Assembly: GCF_001027105.1 (NCBI RefSeq)
Contig: NZ_CP011526.1
Coordinates: 1,302,001-1,366,000, forward strand
DNA length: 64,000 bases
Source of the DNA: Staphylococcus aureus
GTDB lineage: Bacteria > Bacillota > Bacilli > Staphylococcales > Staphylococcaceae
Direction of reading: 5' to 3'
The notes beneath the pieces were generated by a model. It had not been told where the DNA came from. It worked only from the letters and a program-made list of their open reading frames with translations, and ran no database searches. Below, piece by piece: positions 7,664 to 14,131 of the stretch (within the stretch, counting starts at the first letter, position 1; each line of letters starts with the position of its first letter). The position numbers were made by a program, and so were the translations under genes.

Positions 7664-7849
7664 ATGTCAGAATACAAGAAAAAAATAATTGAATTAATTG
7701 AAAGTAATTTAACAGGATATGAAATTTCTAAAAAAACTGGAGTTTCTCAATACGTACTTTCACAATTAAGACAGGGCAAACGCGAAGTAGATAATCTAAC
7801 CCTGAATACAACAGAAAAATTATATGAATATGCCAATAAAGTTTTGTAA
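7664..7849 (+). CDS. Small HTH DNA-binding protein, array copy 5 (61 aa)
   Basis: The 61-residue paralogue of the array has IIELIESNLTGYEISKKTGV, then SQYVLSQLRQGKREVDN and LTLNTTEKLYEYANKVL. It is closest to copy 1 at the C terminus (KLYEYA-KVL). ATG 7664 is preceded by ATGGAGATG, a fair ribosome site, so I prefer it to the in-frame TTG at 7640. It is the last member of the array; toxin-derived sequence starts about 500 bp further on. It probably binds DNA as a dimer. Confidence 0.72.
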   Translation: MSEYKKKIIELIESNLTGYEISKKTGVSQYVLSQLRQGKREVDNLTLNTTEKLYEYANKVL

Positions 7850-8079
7850 TTTAACTAATGTATAAATTAATCAAGCTATGTTTATTTGATTTAACTATTA
7901 ATAAAAATCATATGGTGAATGGATATTATAATAATTAAAATACAAAAATAGTAGATTCCAATTTGTGAAAAAGGAGTATGTCGTTTCATTTAGAATTTAT
8001 TGCACGAAATTAGCATCGAATAAGGGAAAATAAGTGTTAAGTTTTAAATGATAAAAAAGATTGGAATGGATCGTCTTGA

Positions 8080-8135
8080 AATGCTCCCTTCAAAGTTTTC
8101 ATTTTTTCAATGTCGACTTCGAAGGGGGCATTTTC
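8080..8135. terminator. Bidirectional terminator between the HTH array and the toxin cassettes
   Basis: A 12-bp stem (AATGCTCCCTTC / GAAGGGGGCATT, one G-T) is followed by TTTT. It separates the two accessory sub-regions. From 7850 to 8079 there is only an 11-codon frame (MSFHLEFIARN) behind AAGGAG, probably a relic. Confidence 0.65.
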
Positions 8136-8291
8136 ATTAAATTGTTATAGCTTTTTATATTTGTATAATGAACATATAAGTTTAAGAAGGTGCGAGTGAA
8201 GGAAATAAAAAAGCTCAAATGTACCAAATTGTTAATCTTAATAAATCTCTACTTTATAAAGATTGAATGGACATTCGAGCGTTAATCAGTC

Positions 8292-8310
8292 AGGAGGGAC
8301 TTTCCCTCCT
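8292..8310 (+). other. Perfect hairpin AGGAGGGA / TCCCTCCT
   Basis: An 8-bp perfect stem with a CTT loop lies 50 bp upstream of the first toxin tail. The left arm is a strong anti-SD-binding sequence that the hairpin would hide. No T run follows. The function is unknown; nothing else is recognisable between 8136 and 8360. Confidence 0.45.
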
Positions 8311-8360
8311 ACAATTTAATAATAATACTTGCTTCACCACTATACAAGGAGTGAGTTGTT

Positions 8361-8593
8361 ATGTTCAAAGTGAATTATTCGATTTTAAGTTATTATCCAG
8401 AATATAATATCGCAGTAAGTTGGCAACGTTTAAGAGAAGGAAAAACAATAAAAAACAAGATTTAATACTGCTGCGTCATGAGGCGCTTGAACATTATTTG
8501 ATGAATAAGTATAATTTCAACTATGATTATGCACATAAAATTGTATCAAAAAAATACGATTATTCAATTTTTATAAAAAAGAAGGTGGATTAA
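8361..8593 (+). pseudogene. Polymorphic-toxin C-terminal domain alpha, copy 1, frameshifted and truncated
   Basis: ATG 8361, with AAGGAGTGA upstream, opens 34 codons containing SWQRLREGKTIK and stops at 8463-8465. One base further in the A-run at 8451-8456, the reading continues as DLILLRHEALEHYLMNKYN and then an AHKI segment, to TAA 8591-8593. This is the same domain as in 9171-9583. One lost base in the A run explains the break. The N-terminal head-protein part is absent. The SWQRL / HEALEH / AH pattern suggests histidine and glutamate catalytic residues. I recall such tails on phage head proteins and secreted toxins but cannot name the family with certainty. The immunity-like gene follows without a gap. 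Confidence 0.6.
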
Positions 8594-8845
8594 ATGCTTA
8601 CATTAATAAAATTGAAAGAAGATGAACAGGTTATAATATATGAATATATACCTGAAGATGATATAAGTAACGGTAAAGGTTCAGTAACTTTTAATAAAAA
8701 AGATGCAGAGGTTATAGATTTCTCATTATCTGAAATAGAAAATGAAGAATATTTTATGTTATATCGTAATAAGTCTTTTTCTGTAGTAAGAGACTTTATC
8801 GAGAAGCAAGAATTTCCCGAAAATTATAAAATAGCATGGTATTAA
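8594..8845 (+). CDS. Predicted immunity protein for toxin domain alpha, copy 1 (83 aa)
   Basis: The 83-residue acidic protein starts at ATG 8594, directly after the stop of the toxin tail, with AAGAAGGTGG as ribosome site. It begins MLTLIKLKEDEQVIIYEYIP and ends in a KIAWY tail. It is homologous to the 82-residue protein at 9596 (shared MLxLxKxKE start, Y-Y-P, a central acidic strand, and a FPE-x-x-AW end). Both lie right after a copy of the same toxin tail, which is the standard order for toxin and immunity genes. It would neutralise the cognate toxin in the cytosol. The frame is intact although the toxin is broken. The function is inferred from position only. Confidence 0.65.
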   Translation: MLTLIKLKEDEQVIIYEYIPEDDISNGKGSVTFNKKDAEVIDFSLSEIENEEYFMLYRNKSFSVVRDFIEKQEFPENYKIAWY

Positions 8846-8889
8846 AGCATCCTTTCTACACAGATAAAGAGAAAGCGATGCTATTTTTA
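8845..8889 (+). terminator. Cassette-end terminator hairpin, copy 1
   Basis: AGCATC-CTTTCT pairs with AGAAAG-CGATGCT, followed by TTTTT. The same hairpin ends the cassettes at 10517 and 12031, and its left half remains at 11451. The repeated terminator is the start of the 325-bp direct repeat. Confidence 0.7.
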
Positions 8890-9170
8890 TATGCTTTTTT
8901 CATTATTCGTTGAAAAAGAAGAGTCACAAAAGTTAACATATTTAAAAGAACTTGGTGAAGATGGCGAATATAAATATGTTGCCAAAATAGATAGTAAAAC
9001 ATCTAAATTATGTCATTCACTCAACGGAAAAATATTTAAAGTTAAAGATATGATACCAGGTGTGAATGCGCCACCTATGCATCCTTGGTGTAGAAGTACC
9101 ACAGTGCCACATGTCGGCAATTGGCGAGACAAGTTCTTTAAAGAGCGTGAAGGTAAATATCAAGTAGAAG
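8846..9170 (+). repeat. 325-bp direct repeat, copy A (terminator plus phage head-protein fragment)
   Basis: This stretch recurs at 10520-10844 at a constant offset of 1674 bp with only scattered substitutions. It covers the cassette-end terminator and the code for the end of the MuF domain. Identity stops exactly after the codons for KYQVE, where the toxin tails diverge. It is a natural place for homologous recombination that would delete or swap cassettes. Confidence 0.9.
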
Positions 9171-9583
9171 GTTGTTTTATTGAATCAGGTGCACTTAATA
9201 ATAAAAGTGATGAATACGGTATCAAAAGGAACAGACATGCTCAAATTTATTATAATTCAGTTAGAAATCGAGATAAACAGATAGAGATTTCTAAAATTGC
9301 TAAAAATACTAATATAAATAAAAATTTAATTCAAAGAGTTTATGAACATATATTTGAAAATAAGTATTTATTAGAAAGTGGATTTAAACAATTTGATCCT
9401 GACTTTTATATGGCTCAAAGTTGGCAACGTTTAAGAGAAGGGAAAAATATTAAAAAAATGGATATAATAATGTAGAAACATGAAGCTCTTGAACACTATC
9501 TAATGAATAAGTATAATTTACACTATATAGAGGCACATAAACTTACAGAAATAAAATATAATTATAGTATTTTAATTAATTAG
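8891..9583 (+). pseudogene. Phage minor head (MuF/SPP1 gp7) fragment fused to toxin domain alpha, copy 2, with an amber stop
   Basis: One frame runs from 8891 to TAG 9473-9475 and then on to TAG 9581-9583. Residues about 10-93 are the end of a MuF/SPP1 gp7 head-morphogenesis domain: YVAKIDSKTSKLCHSLNGK, then PGVNAPPMHPWCRSTT. The larger front part of the phage protein is missing. From about 94 on comes the toxin tail: RNRHAQIYYNSVRNRDKQI, the helix IQRVYEHIFENKYLL and SWQRLREGKNIK, with KHEALEHYLMNKYN after the amber codon. The ATG at 8891 lies in the T run of the terminator and has no ribosome site. The fragment is therefore a silent donor, not a working gene. The family call for the head part is firm; the tail activity is unknown. 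Confidence 0.7.
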
Positions 9584-9595
9584 AGGTGGAAATGA

Positions 9596-9844
9596 TTGCT
9601 AATATTAAAAATAAAAGAAATTAATGATAAAAGTGTTACATATAAATATTTTCCTAATAATGATGAAAATATTAAGCCTGGTATTATTCAAATGGATATA
9701 GATAGTCTTGAAGTTATCAATGCTGAAAAATCTAGTTTAGAAAAAAATACAAGAGATAATTATTTTATTCATGCCATAGACAGAATATACATAAATACTA
9801 GTAAAGGGCTATTTCCTGAATCTGAACTCGTAGCATGGGGATAA
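9596..9844 (+). CDS. Predicted immunity protein for toxin domain alpha, copy 2 (82 aa)
   Basis: The frame starts at TTG 9596, with GAGGTGG 6 bases upstream, and encodes a paralogue of the 8594 protein (MLILKIKEINDKSVTYKYFP at the start, ending FPESELVAWG). An ATG at 9592 lies in another frame and stops quickly, so a short insertion after the original ATG is likely. The TTG would rescue the frame. It directly follows toxin copy 2 and would be its immunity partner. The protein is predicted to be cytosolic, with no membrane span. A terminator follows. Confidence 0.6.
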   Translation: MLILKIKEINDKSVTYKYFPNNDENIKPGIIQMDIDSLEVINAEKSSLEKNTRDNYFIHAIDRIYINTSKGLFPESELVAWG

Positions 9845-9867
9845 AGAAAGTTTACTTTAAAAATTTT

Positions 9868-9897
9868 AACCTTCAAATGTGAAGGTTATTTTTTATT
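9868..9897 (+). terminator. Terminator after the second alpha immunity gene
   Basis: An 8-bp stem AACCTTCA / TGAAGGTT with a 4-base loop is followed by ATTTTTTATT. Confidence 0.8.
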
Positions 9898-9973
9898 GTC
9901 CAAAACGTGCTGATGACATTTTAAAAGCAAGTATGGAATATCAGTCGACAGACTATAAACGGAGGTATATCTC

Positions 9974-10387
9974 ATGGAAAACAATGATAGCAATGAAGTA
10001 GCTTATTTGTTAAAAGATGGTAAATTTACAAAAGTATATGTCAATCAAGATAGTGTATCTTTTGTGCCAGGGTAACAAGCAACCGAATTATTATTTAACA
10101 GTAAACCGAATTCAATTGTTATGTTACATAACCATCCTGGACAGTCAGGATTTTCAGAATATGATTTATTTACATTTTTTAAGCATCCATCAATAAAATC
10201 AATGACAATCGTTACTAATAAGGGACAAGTAAAATTTATTACCAAGTCAAATAGGTTTCATGGTAAAATAGTGAGTAAATTTTGTGCTAAATATTTTACG
10301 CATATTAATATCATTAATGATAGCCATATTGAAAAATTATTGAAAAAACTTTATAGTATAAATATGATTAAATATAAAGTGAGATGA
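9974..10387 (+). pseudogene. JAB/MPN-like domain (polymorphic toxin tail), one ochre stop
   Basis: ATG 9974 follows GGAGG by 8 bases. The frame runs MENNDSNEVAYLLKDGKFTK and on to PG, then a TAA at 10073-10075, then continues open to 10387 as QATELLFNSKPNSIVMLHNH and further. HNHPGQSGFSEYD resembles the JAMM zinc motif H-x-H-(x)-S-x-x-D of RadC and JAB proteases, one residue shorter than usual in the spacer. JAB-like domains occur among phage-borne and secreted polymorphic toxins, and the position between toxin cassettes supports this. A single nonsense codon, probably from CAA or GAA, kills it. Before it, 9905-9965 reads as a relic (RADDILKASMEYQSTDYKR). The enzymatic role is inferred. Confidence 0.6.
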
Positions 10388-10395
10388 TTTTAATT

Positions 10396-10521
10396 ATGTT
10401 AGATTCACAATTAGATGGAAATGTAACTGCAAAAGAATTGAGTGAATCTTTTAAAGAATTAGTTGAAGAATTTGAAAGTATAGAAAAAGCGAAAAAGAAT
10501 TCAAATTCAAAAGATAAATAG
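10396..10521 (+). CDS. Small 41-residue protein after the JAB tail, possible immunity protein
   Basis: ATG 10396 begins a charged 41-residue frame (MLDSQLDGNVTAKELSESFK, then an ELVEEFESIEK helix and a basic end). It lies 8 bp after the JAB tail and ends inside the cassette terminator. The position is that of an immunity gene, but the protein is very short and the ribosome site is weak. It could be a truncated immunity protein. The function is not known. Confidence 0.4.
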   Translation: MLDSQLDGNVTAKELSESFKELVEEFESIEKAKKNSNSKDK

Positions 10522-10562
10522 CATCCTTTTTAGACAGATAAAGAGAAAGTGGTGCTATTTTT
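10517..10562 (+). terminator. Cassette-end terminator hairpin, copy 2
   Basis: AATAGCATC and GGTGCTATT arms with inner A/G-rich pairing are followed by a T run. It is homologous to the hairpins at 8845 and 12031. Confidence 0.7.
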
Positions 10563-10844
10563 ATACGCTTTTTTAACTATTTACTGAAAATGCAGAAGCA
10601 CAAAAGTTAACATATTTAAAAGAACTTGGTGAAGATGGCGAATATAAATATGTTGCCAAAATAGATAGTAAAACATCTAAATTATGTCATTCACTTAACG
10701 GAAAAATATTTAAAGTTAAAGATATGATACCAGGTGTGAATGCGCCACCTATGCATCCTTGGTGTAGAAGTACCACAGTGCCACATGTTGGCAATTGGCG
10801 GGACAAGTTCTTTAAAGAGCGTGAAGGTAAATATCAAGTAGAAG
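10520..10844 (+). repeat. 325-bp direct repeat, copy B
   Basis: This is the second copy of 8846-9170. The coding part again ends with KYQVE, after which this copy continues with VKEA and a stop, then an Ntox50-like tail in place of domain alpha. Confidence 0.9.
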
Positions 10845-11239
10845 TAAAAGAAGCATAATTACAGGAAAAAGCTAAAAACCAGATGAAAGAAATGATTAAA
10901 AATGGTAAAATAAAAATAGAAATAAATTGCGGAAAATAAAATAGATATATGTTAGGTCATCACCTATATAATGAAAATAAAAAAAGAGCCATTTTAAATA
11001 ATAAGAAATTGCCTAGCTATACAATACTTTCTATAGATTTATTGAATGAATTGTTAAGAGAAAAAATGTCAACAGGCAATCTAATATTAAGTGATGAGCG
11101 ATTTGATTTGAAAGAGATTATTAATTTTAATCAAATTATTGGAAAAATACATATCGAAAATGTGTATATTGAAACCAGAAAGGGAAAAGTGCATTATTCG
11201 AAGACAGGTGCTCATATAGTACCTTATATTGATAAGTAG
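10585..11239 (+). pseudogene. Phage minor head fragment fused to an Ntox50-like toxin tail, copy 1, with two ochre stops
   Basis: One continuous frame encodes the MuF fragment (SKLCHSLNGKIFKVKDMIPG, then HPWCRSTT), a TAA at 10855-10857, LQEKAKNQMKEMIKNGK, and a second TAA in the triplet before NRYMLGHHLYNENKKR. It then stays open to 11239, ending KVHYSKTGAHIVPYIDK. The last part matches polymorphic toxin type 50 (Ntox50), a predicted RNase-like domain seen on phage head proteins. In that family the core reads K-Q-x-x-H-I. Here the Q codon has become TAA and the H is Y. The open part from ATG 10949 could only make a domain without this core. The toxin is dead. Confidence 0.65.
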
Positions 11240-11249
11240 GTGAAAAGTA

Positions 11250-11444
11250 TTGAGAATTGAAGATGCATATCGTAAAGATGTTATTATCACGCTTTTGAAT
11301 AATGAAGAATACGAAGGGTTTGTAACTGACTATGAAAATGAATTCGAGAGCGAAACAGGAAATCTTGTTGTAGATATACAGACTGATTTTGCTGTTTATT
11401 CGTTTGATGAAACTGAGATAAAAAGTATTAGATTATTAAAATAA
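11250..11444 (+). CDS. Predicted immunity protein for Ntox50-like tail, copy 1 (64 aa)
   Basis: TTG 11250 is 7 bases after AGGTG, which also overlaps the stop of the toxin tail. The 64 residues look like a small five-strand Sm-like barrel: RKDVIITLLNNEEYEGFVTD, then an acidic loop, LVVDIQTDFAVYSF and EIKSIRLLK. It is homologous to the 63-residue protein at 11842. Both directly follow an Ntox50-like tail, so they are most likely the matching immunity proteins. The frame is intact. The Sm-like fold is inferred from the strand and G-x-V pattern, not from a search. Confidence 0.6.
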   Translation: MRIEDAYRKDVIITLLNNEEYEGFVTDYENEFESETGNLVVDIQTDFAVYSFDETEIKSIRLLK

Positions 11445-11450
11445 TTACAA

Positions 11451-11467
11451 AATAGCATCCTTTCTAC
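11451..11467 (+). repeat. Left half of the cassette-end terminator, joined directly to a toxin tail
   Basis: AATAGCATCCTTTCTAC matches the first 17 bases of the terminators at 8845 and 12031, then jumps straight into AAAAGCTAAAA, which matches the start of the Ntox50 tail at 10866. The right arm and the head-protein fragment are missing. This is the scar of a deletion between repeats. Confidence 0.65.
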
Positions 11468-11484
11468 AAAAAGCTAAAAAAGAA

Positions 11485-11835
11485 ATGCTTGAAATGATAA
11501 GTAATGGTAAAATGACGATGAAATTGAATAATGTTAAGCAAAAGCGTCATATTTTATGCACAAATGAATATAATAATAAGAAAAATAATTCATCTTTATT
11601 ACCAAGTTATACTATAATAGATTCTAATGAAAGTGAAAAGATGACTAAAAAAGAATTTATTGATATTCCAGTTTTGTTTGATGATGAAGGGAATTTTAGA
11701 ATAAAACAAGTTATAGATTATAAAAAGATAATAGGTAAATCTTATGTGAATGGTAAATATATTGAAACGAAATTAGGTAAGGTTCATTATTCTAAAACTG
11801 GTTTTCATGTAGTTCCGTATATTAAAAAGGAGTGA
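11485..11835 (+). CDS. Ntox50-like toxin tail, copy 2 (orphan, frame intact)
   Basis: The 116-residue frame keeps the whole domain: KQKRHILCTNEYNNKKNN, LPSYTIIDS, IDYKKIIGKSYVNGKYIETK and KVHYSKTGFHVVPYIKKE. The K-Q-x-x-H-I core and the HYSK-G-H-VP end of type 50 polymorphic toxins are both present. It is thus the only toxin tail in the array without a visible lesion. ATG 11485 has no ribosome site and the head-protein part is missing, so it is probably a silent donor cassette. The immunity gene follows 6 bp later. If it were expressed it would need that partner. Confidence 0.6.
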   Translation: MLEMISNGKMTMKLNNVKQKRHILCTNEYNNKKNNSSLLPSYTIIDSNESEKMTKKEFIDIPVLFDDEGNFRIKQVIDYKKIIGKSYVNGKYIETKLGKVHYSKTGFHVVPYIKKE

Positions 11836-11841
11836 TTAAAT

Positions 11842-12033
11842 ATGAATTTACAGTCATACATAGGCAAATTAGTCAAATTAACGCTTACTAATAATAAAAT
11901 ATTAATTGGAAAAGTGATAGACTTTGATGATAAAGTTGATAATTTTGATGGTTATAATTCGATAGAAATTGATACAGGTAGAATTACATATGATATATCA
12001 GAAAATAAAATTAAAACTATTGTTTTACAATAA
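11842..12033 (+). CDS. Predicted immunity protein for Ntox50-like tail, copy 2 (63 aa)
   Basis: ATG 11842 follows AAGGAGTG, the best ribosome site of the cassette region. The 63-residue protein reads MNLQSYIGKLVKLTLTNNKI, then LIGKVIDFDD and an acidic loop, IEIDTGRITYDIS and NKIKTIVLQ. This is the strand order of an Sm-like barrel and it aligns with the 11250 protein. It is the immunity candidate for the toxin tail just upstream and, by homology, possibly cross-protective. A complete cassette terminator follows. Confidence 0.62.
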   Translation: MNLQSYIGKLVKLTLTNNKILIGKVIDFDDKVDNFDGYNSIEIDTGRITYDISENKIKTIVLQ

Positions 12034-12078
12034 TAGCATCCTTTCTACACAGATAAAGAGAAAGCGGTGCTATTTTTT
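12031..12078 (+). terminator. Cassette-end terminator hairpin, copy 3
   Basis: AATAGCATC-CTTTCT and AGAAAG-CGGTGCTATT arms are followed by TTTTT. It ends the toxin/immunity array. From 12079 to 12419 I see no gene on either strand, only AT-rich sequence without long frames. Confidence 0.75.
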
Positions 12079-12419
12079 GCGCTTTTATAACAACTAAGGA
12101 TACAAGACACATAACTTCAACAATATCCTCATCTAAACCTATCGATTTCCTAAGCTCAATTTTAAACACAAAGTTTATTTGAAATGATGCACACCTATAA
12201 AAATCTTAATCATCGAAAAGTCACAAACATCTCCATATTAAAAACTTAAATAGTGCATTCCATTTAAACTAAACATCGATATTCCTACCAATATAGACTT
12301 AGTAATTCGATTGTTAATACATTACTTTCATAAAATAACTACAACCATCATAATACTTCTCAAATGTCGTCAAATTAAAGTAAATACAGCACAAATTAAC
12401 ATTTTTAAATATATAAAAT

Positions 12420-12456
12420 AAAACAAGATACTCAATAATCTGTAGTACCTTGTTTT
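12420..12456 (-). terminator. Terminator candidate of the aldolase gene
   Basis: AAAACAAG / CTTGTTTT with inner TACT / AGTA forms a hairpin 126 bp beyond the aldolase stop. Read on the minus strand it ends in TTGTTTTATTTTA. From 12457 to 12581 nothing else is recognisable. Confidence 0.6.
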
Positions 12457-12581
12457 GGAATAATGTAATTTTATATCATCAACGGCTACAAATGAGCAGT
12501 TTCATATATAAATAAACACATCTACTCAACTGATCTTAATTAATTAATAAATGATTTACCAGATGACATATAACAGCATTA

Positions 12582-13607
12582 TTAGATTAATTCTAATAGT
12601 TTATTTAAATTTTCTTCGGTTGTCGCCCAACTGGTTGCGAATCTAACAACACGATGTTGATCATCGTATTTTTCCCAAACAGCAAATTTAACTTTTTGTT
12701 CTAACTCTGCTATTTTCTCGTTACTTAAAATAAAAAATTGTTGATTGGTTGGAGAATCAAAGTAAAGACGATAGCCTTTATTTTTAAACCCGTCTTTCAT
12801 CTTATTTGCCATTTCGATAGCATGTCTGCTTATATTAAAATATAAATTGTCCGTAAATAATTCTAAAAATTGTATGCCTGTTAACCGTCCTTTTGCTAAA
12901 AGGGCACCGTGATGCTTGATTCGAGTGGTAAATTGTTTCGGTTCATTATTTTTCGTAAAAACAATGGCTTCCCCGCATAATGCACCTATCTTCGTACCAC
13001 CTATATAAAATACATCACAATATTTAGCGATGTCTTTAATAGTCATATCTGATTGGTCACTCATCAATCCATACCCTAATCGTGCACCATCCATAAATAA
13101 TGGAAGCTGATATTGCTTACATACTTTGCATAACTCTTCCAATTCTGATTTAGAGTATAATGTGCCATATTCTGTAGGATGAGAAATATATACCATTCCT
13201 GGGAATACCATATGGTCCTTTTTAAAATCACTTTTAAATGTCTCCATGTAAGTTTCAACATCTGAAGCACTAACTTTTCCTTCCTTAGAGGGTACAGTAA
13301 TTACTTTATGTCCACTATATTCAATTGCACCGCCCTCATGCACAGCAACATGACCAGTGTCTGCTGAAATGACCCCTTCGTAACTTTCTAACATTGAATT
13401 AATAACAACCTGATTGGTTTGTGTTCCACCTACTAAAAAACGAATTGTAGCATTTGGACAGTCAATTGTATCTTTAATCTTTTCAATTGCCTGAGCTGTG
13501 AATTGATCAAAGCCATATCCCGAAGCTTGTACAAGATTTGTATCTACTAATCGTTTTAATACTTTTTCATGAGCACCTTCTAAATAATCATTTTCGAATG
13601 AAATCAC
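12582..13607 (-). CDS. Low-specificity threonine aldolase family, PLP-dependent (341 aa)
   Basis: The family cleaves threonine or allo-threonine to glycine and acetaldehyde. It is a fold-type I PLP enzyme. Visible features are the N-terminal NDYLEGAHEKVL, the FMDGARLG motif with D173, and the PLP lysine K206 in YIGGTKIGALCGEA. I choose the GTG at 13607, because AGGGGG stands 7 bases before it and the product then has the family length. An upstream ATG in the same frame (13661) has no ribosome site. It is transcribed away from the following genes and marks the return of conserved chromosome after the accessory region. Confidence 0.88.
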   Translation of the reverse strand: MISFENDYLEGAHEKVLKRLVDTNLVQASGYGFDQFTAQAIEKIKDTIDCPNATIRFLVGGTQTNQVVINSMLESYEGVISADTGHVAVHEGGAIEYSGHKVITVPSKEGKVSASDVETYMETFKSDFKKDHMVFPGMVYISHPTEYGTLYSKSELEELCKVCKQYQLPLFMDGARLGYGLMSDQSDMTIKDIAKYCDVFYIGGTKIGALCGEAIVFTKNNEPKQFTTRIKHHGALLAKGRLTGIQFLELFTDNLYFNISRHAIEMANKMKDGFKNKGYRLYFDSPTNQQFFILSNEKIAELEQKVKFAVWEKYDDQHRVVRFATSWATTEENLNKLLELI

Positions 13608-13876
13608 TACATTTCCCCCTAAAACTAATATCAACATTTTAATAAGATAAACCAATTTCAAAACTAGTTCGATATTTAAAATGTATTATGAATGGTTAAA
13701 GTTTGTATCGCATTATCGCGAAGTTGAATAAATATATTATACATCAAACAATACATTATGAAAATTAATTAATTTTTTATCACAGCGACTTTTCATGCTG
13801 GAACACATGTATTAATGATTGAATTTTACTGTTAAAAGTTCTATGATTTAGGAAATAGAGAAAAGAGGGGATTTAA

Positions 13877-14074
13877 ATGGAACAAATTAAACTTAAAACT
13901 TTTACAGCTGAGACTTTAGAGTTATTAGAAAAAAACATTAATGCTTTTTTAAGTTCTGAAGAAGCTACAAATTTAAAATTAGTAAATATTACTATTAAAG
14001 AAATAGAAGAAAGAACATTCCCAAATAATGAAGAAGAATTCAATGCAATTTTAACTTTATCTGTGAATAAATAA
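13877..14074 (+). CDS. Cse60-like small protein (DUF2758 family, 65 aa)
   Basis: The 65-residue acidic protein begins MEQIKLKTFTAETLELLEKN and has a single alpha/beta repeat followed by a strand. It resembles the Bacillus sporulation protein Cse60 family, although staphylococci do not sporulate. Its job here is unknown. AGAGGGG precedes ATG 13877, and a terminator that partly overlaps the cls leader follows, so it is mostly its own transcript. The 269-bp gap before it shows no gene. The assignment rests on length and pattern. Confidence 0.6.
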   Translation: MEQIKLKTFTAETLELLEKNINAFLSSEEATNLKLVNITIKEIEERTFPNNEEEFNAILTLSVNK

Positions 14075-14082
14075 TATGACGT

Positions 14083-14116
14083 GAAAGGTGCAAAATGTTT
14101 TTTTGTGCCTTTCTTT
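14083..14116 (+). terminator. Terminator in the cls leader
   Basis: GAAAGG-TGCAAAA pairs with TTTTGTGCCTTTC and a T-rich run follows. It ends 2-3 bases before the cls ribosome site, so transcription of cls may depend on read-through. Confidence 0.65.
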
Positions 14117-14131
14117 ATAGGAGAAAAGACT

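Noticed and set aside
8891..10857. A resident prophage or transposon as the source of the head-protein fragments
   Set aside because: No integrase, transposase, terminase, portal or capsid gene is present, and no terminal repeats frame the region; only tails and fragments occur.
12079..12581. A search for a gene or small RNA in the 500-bp gap after the toxin array
   Set aside because: Only a terminator hairpin at 12420-12456 is convincing; frames are short and lack ribosome sites.
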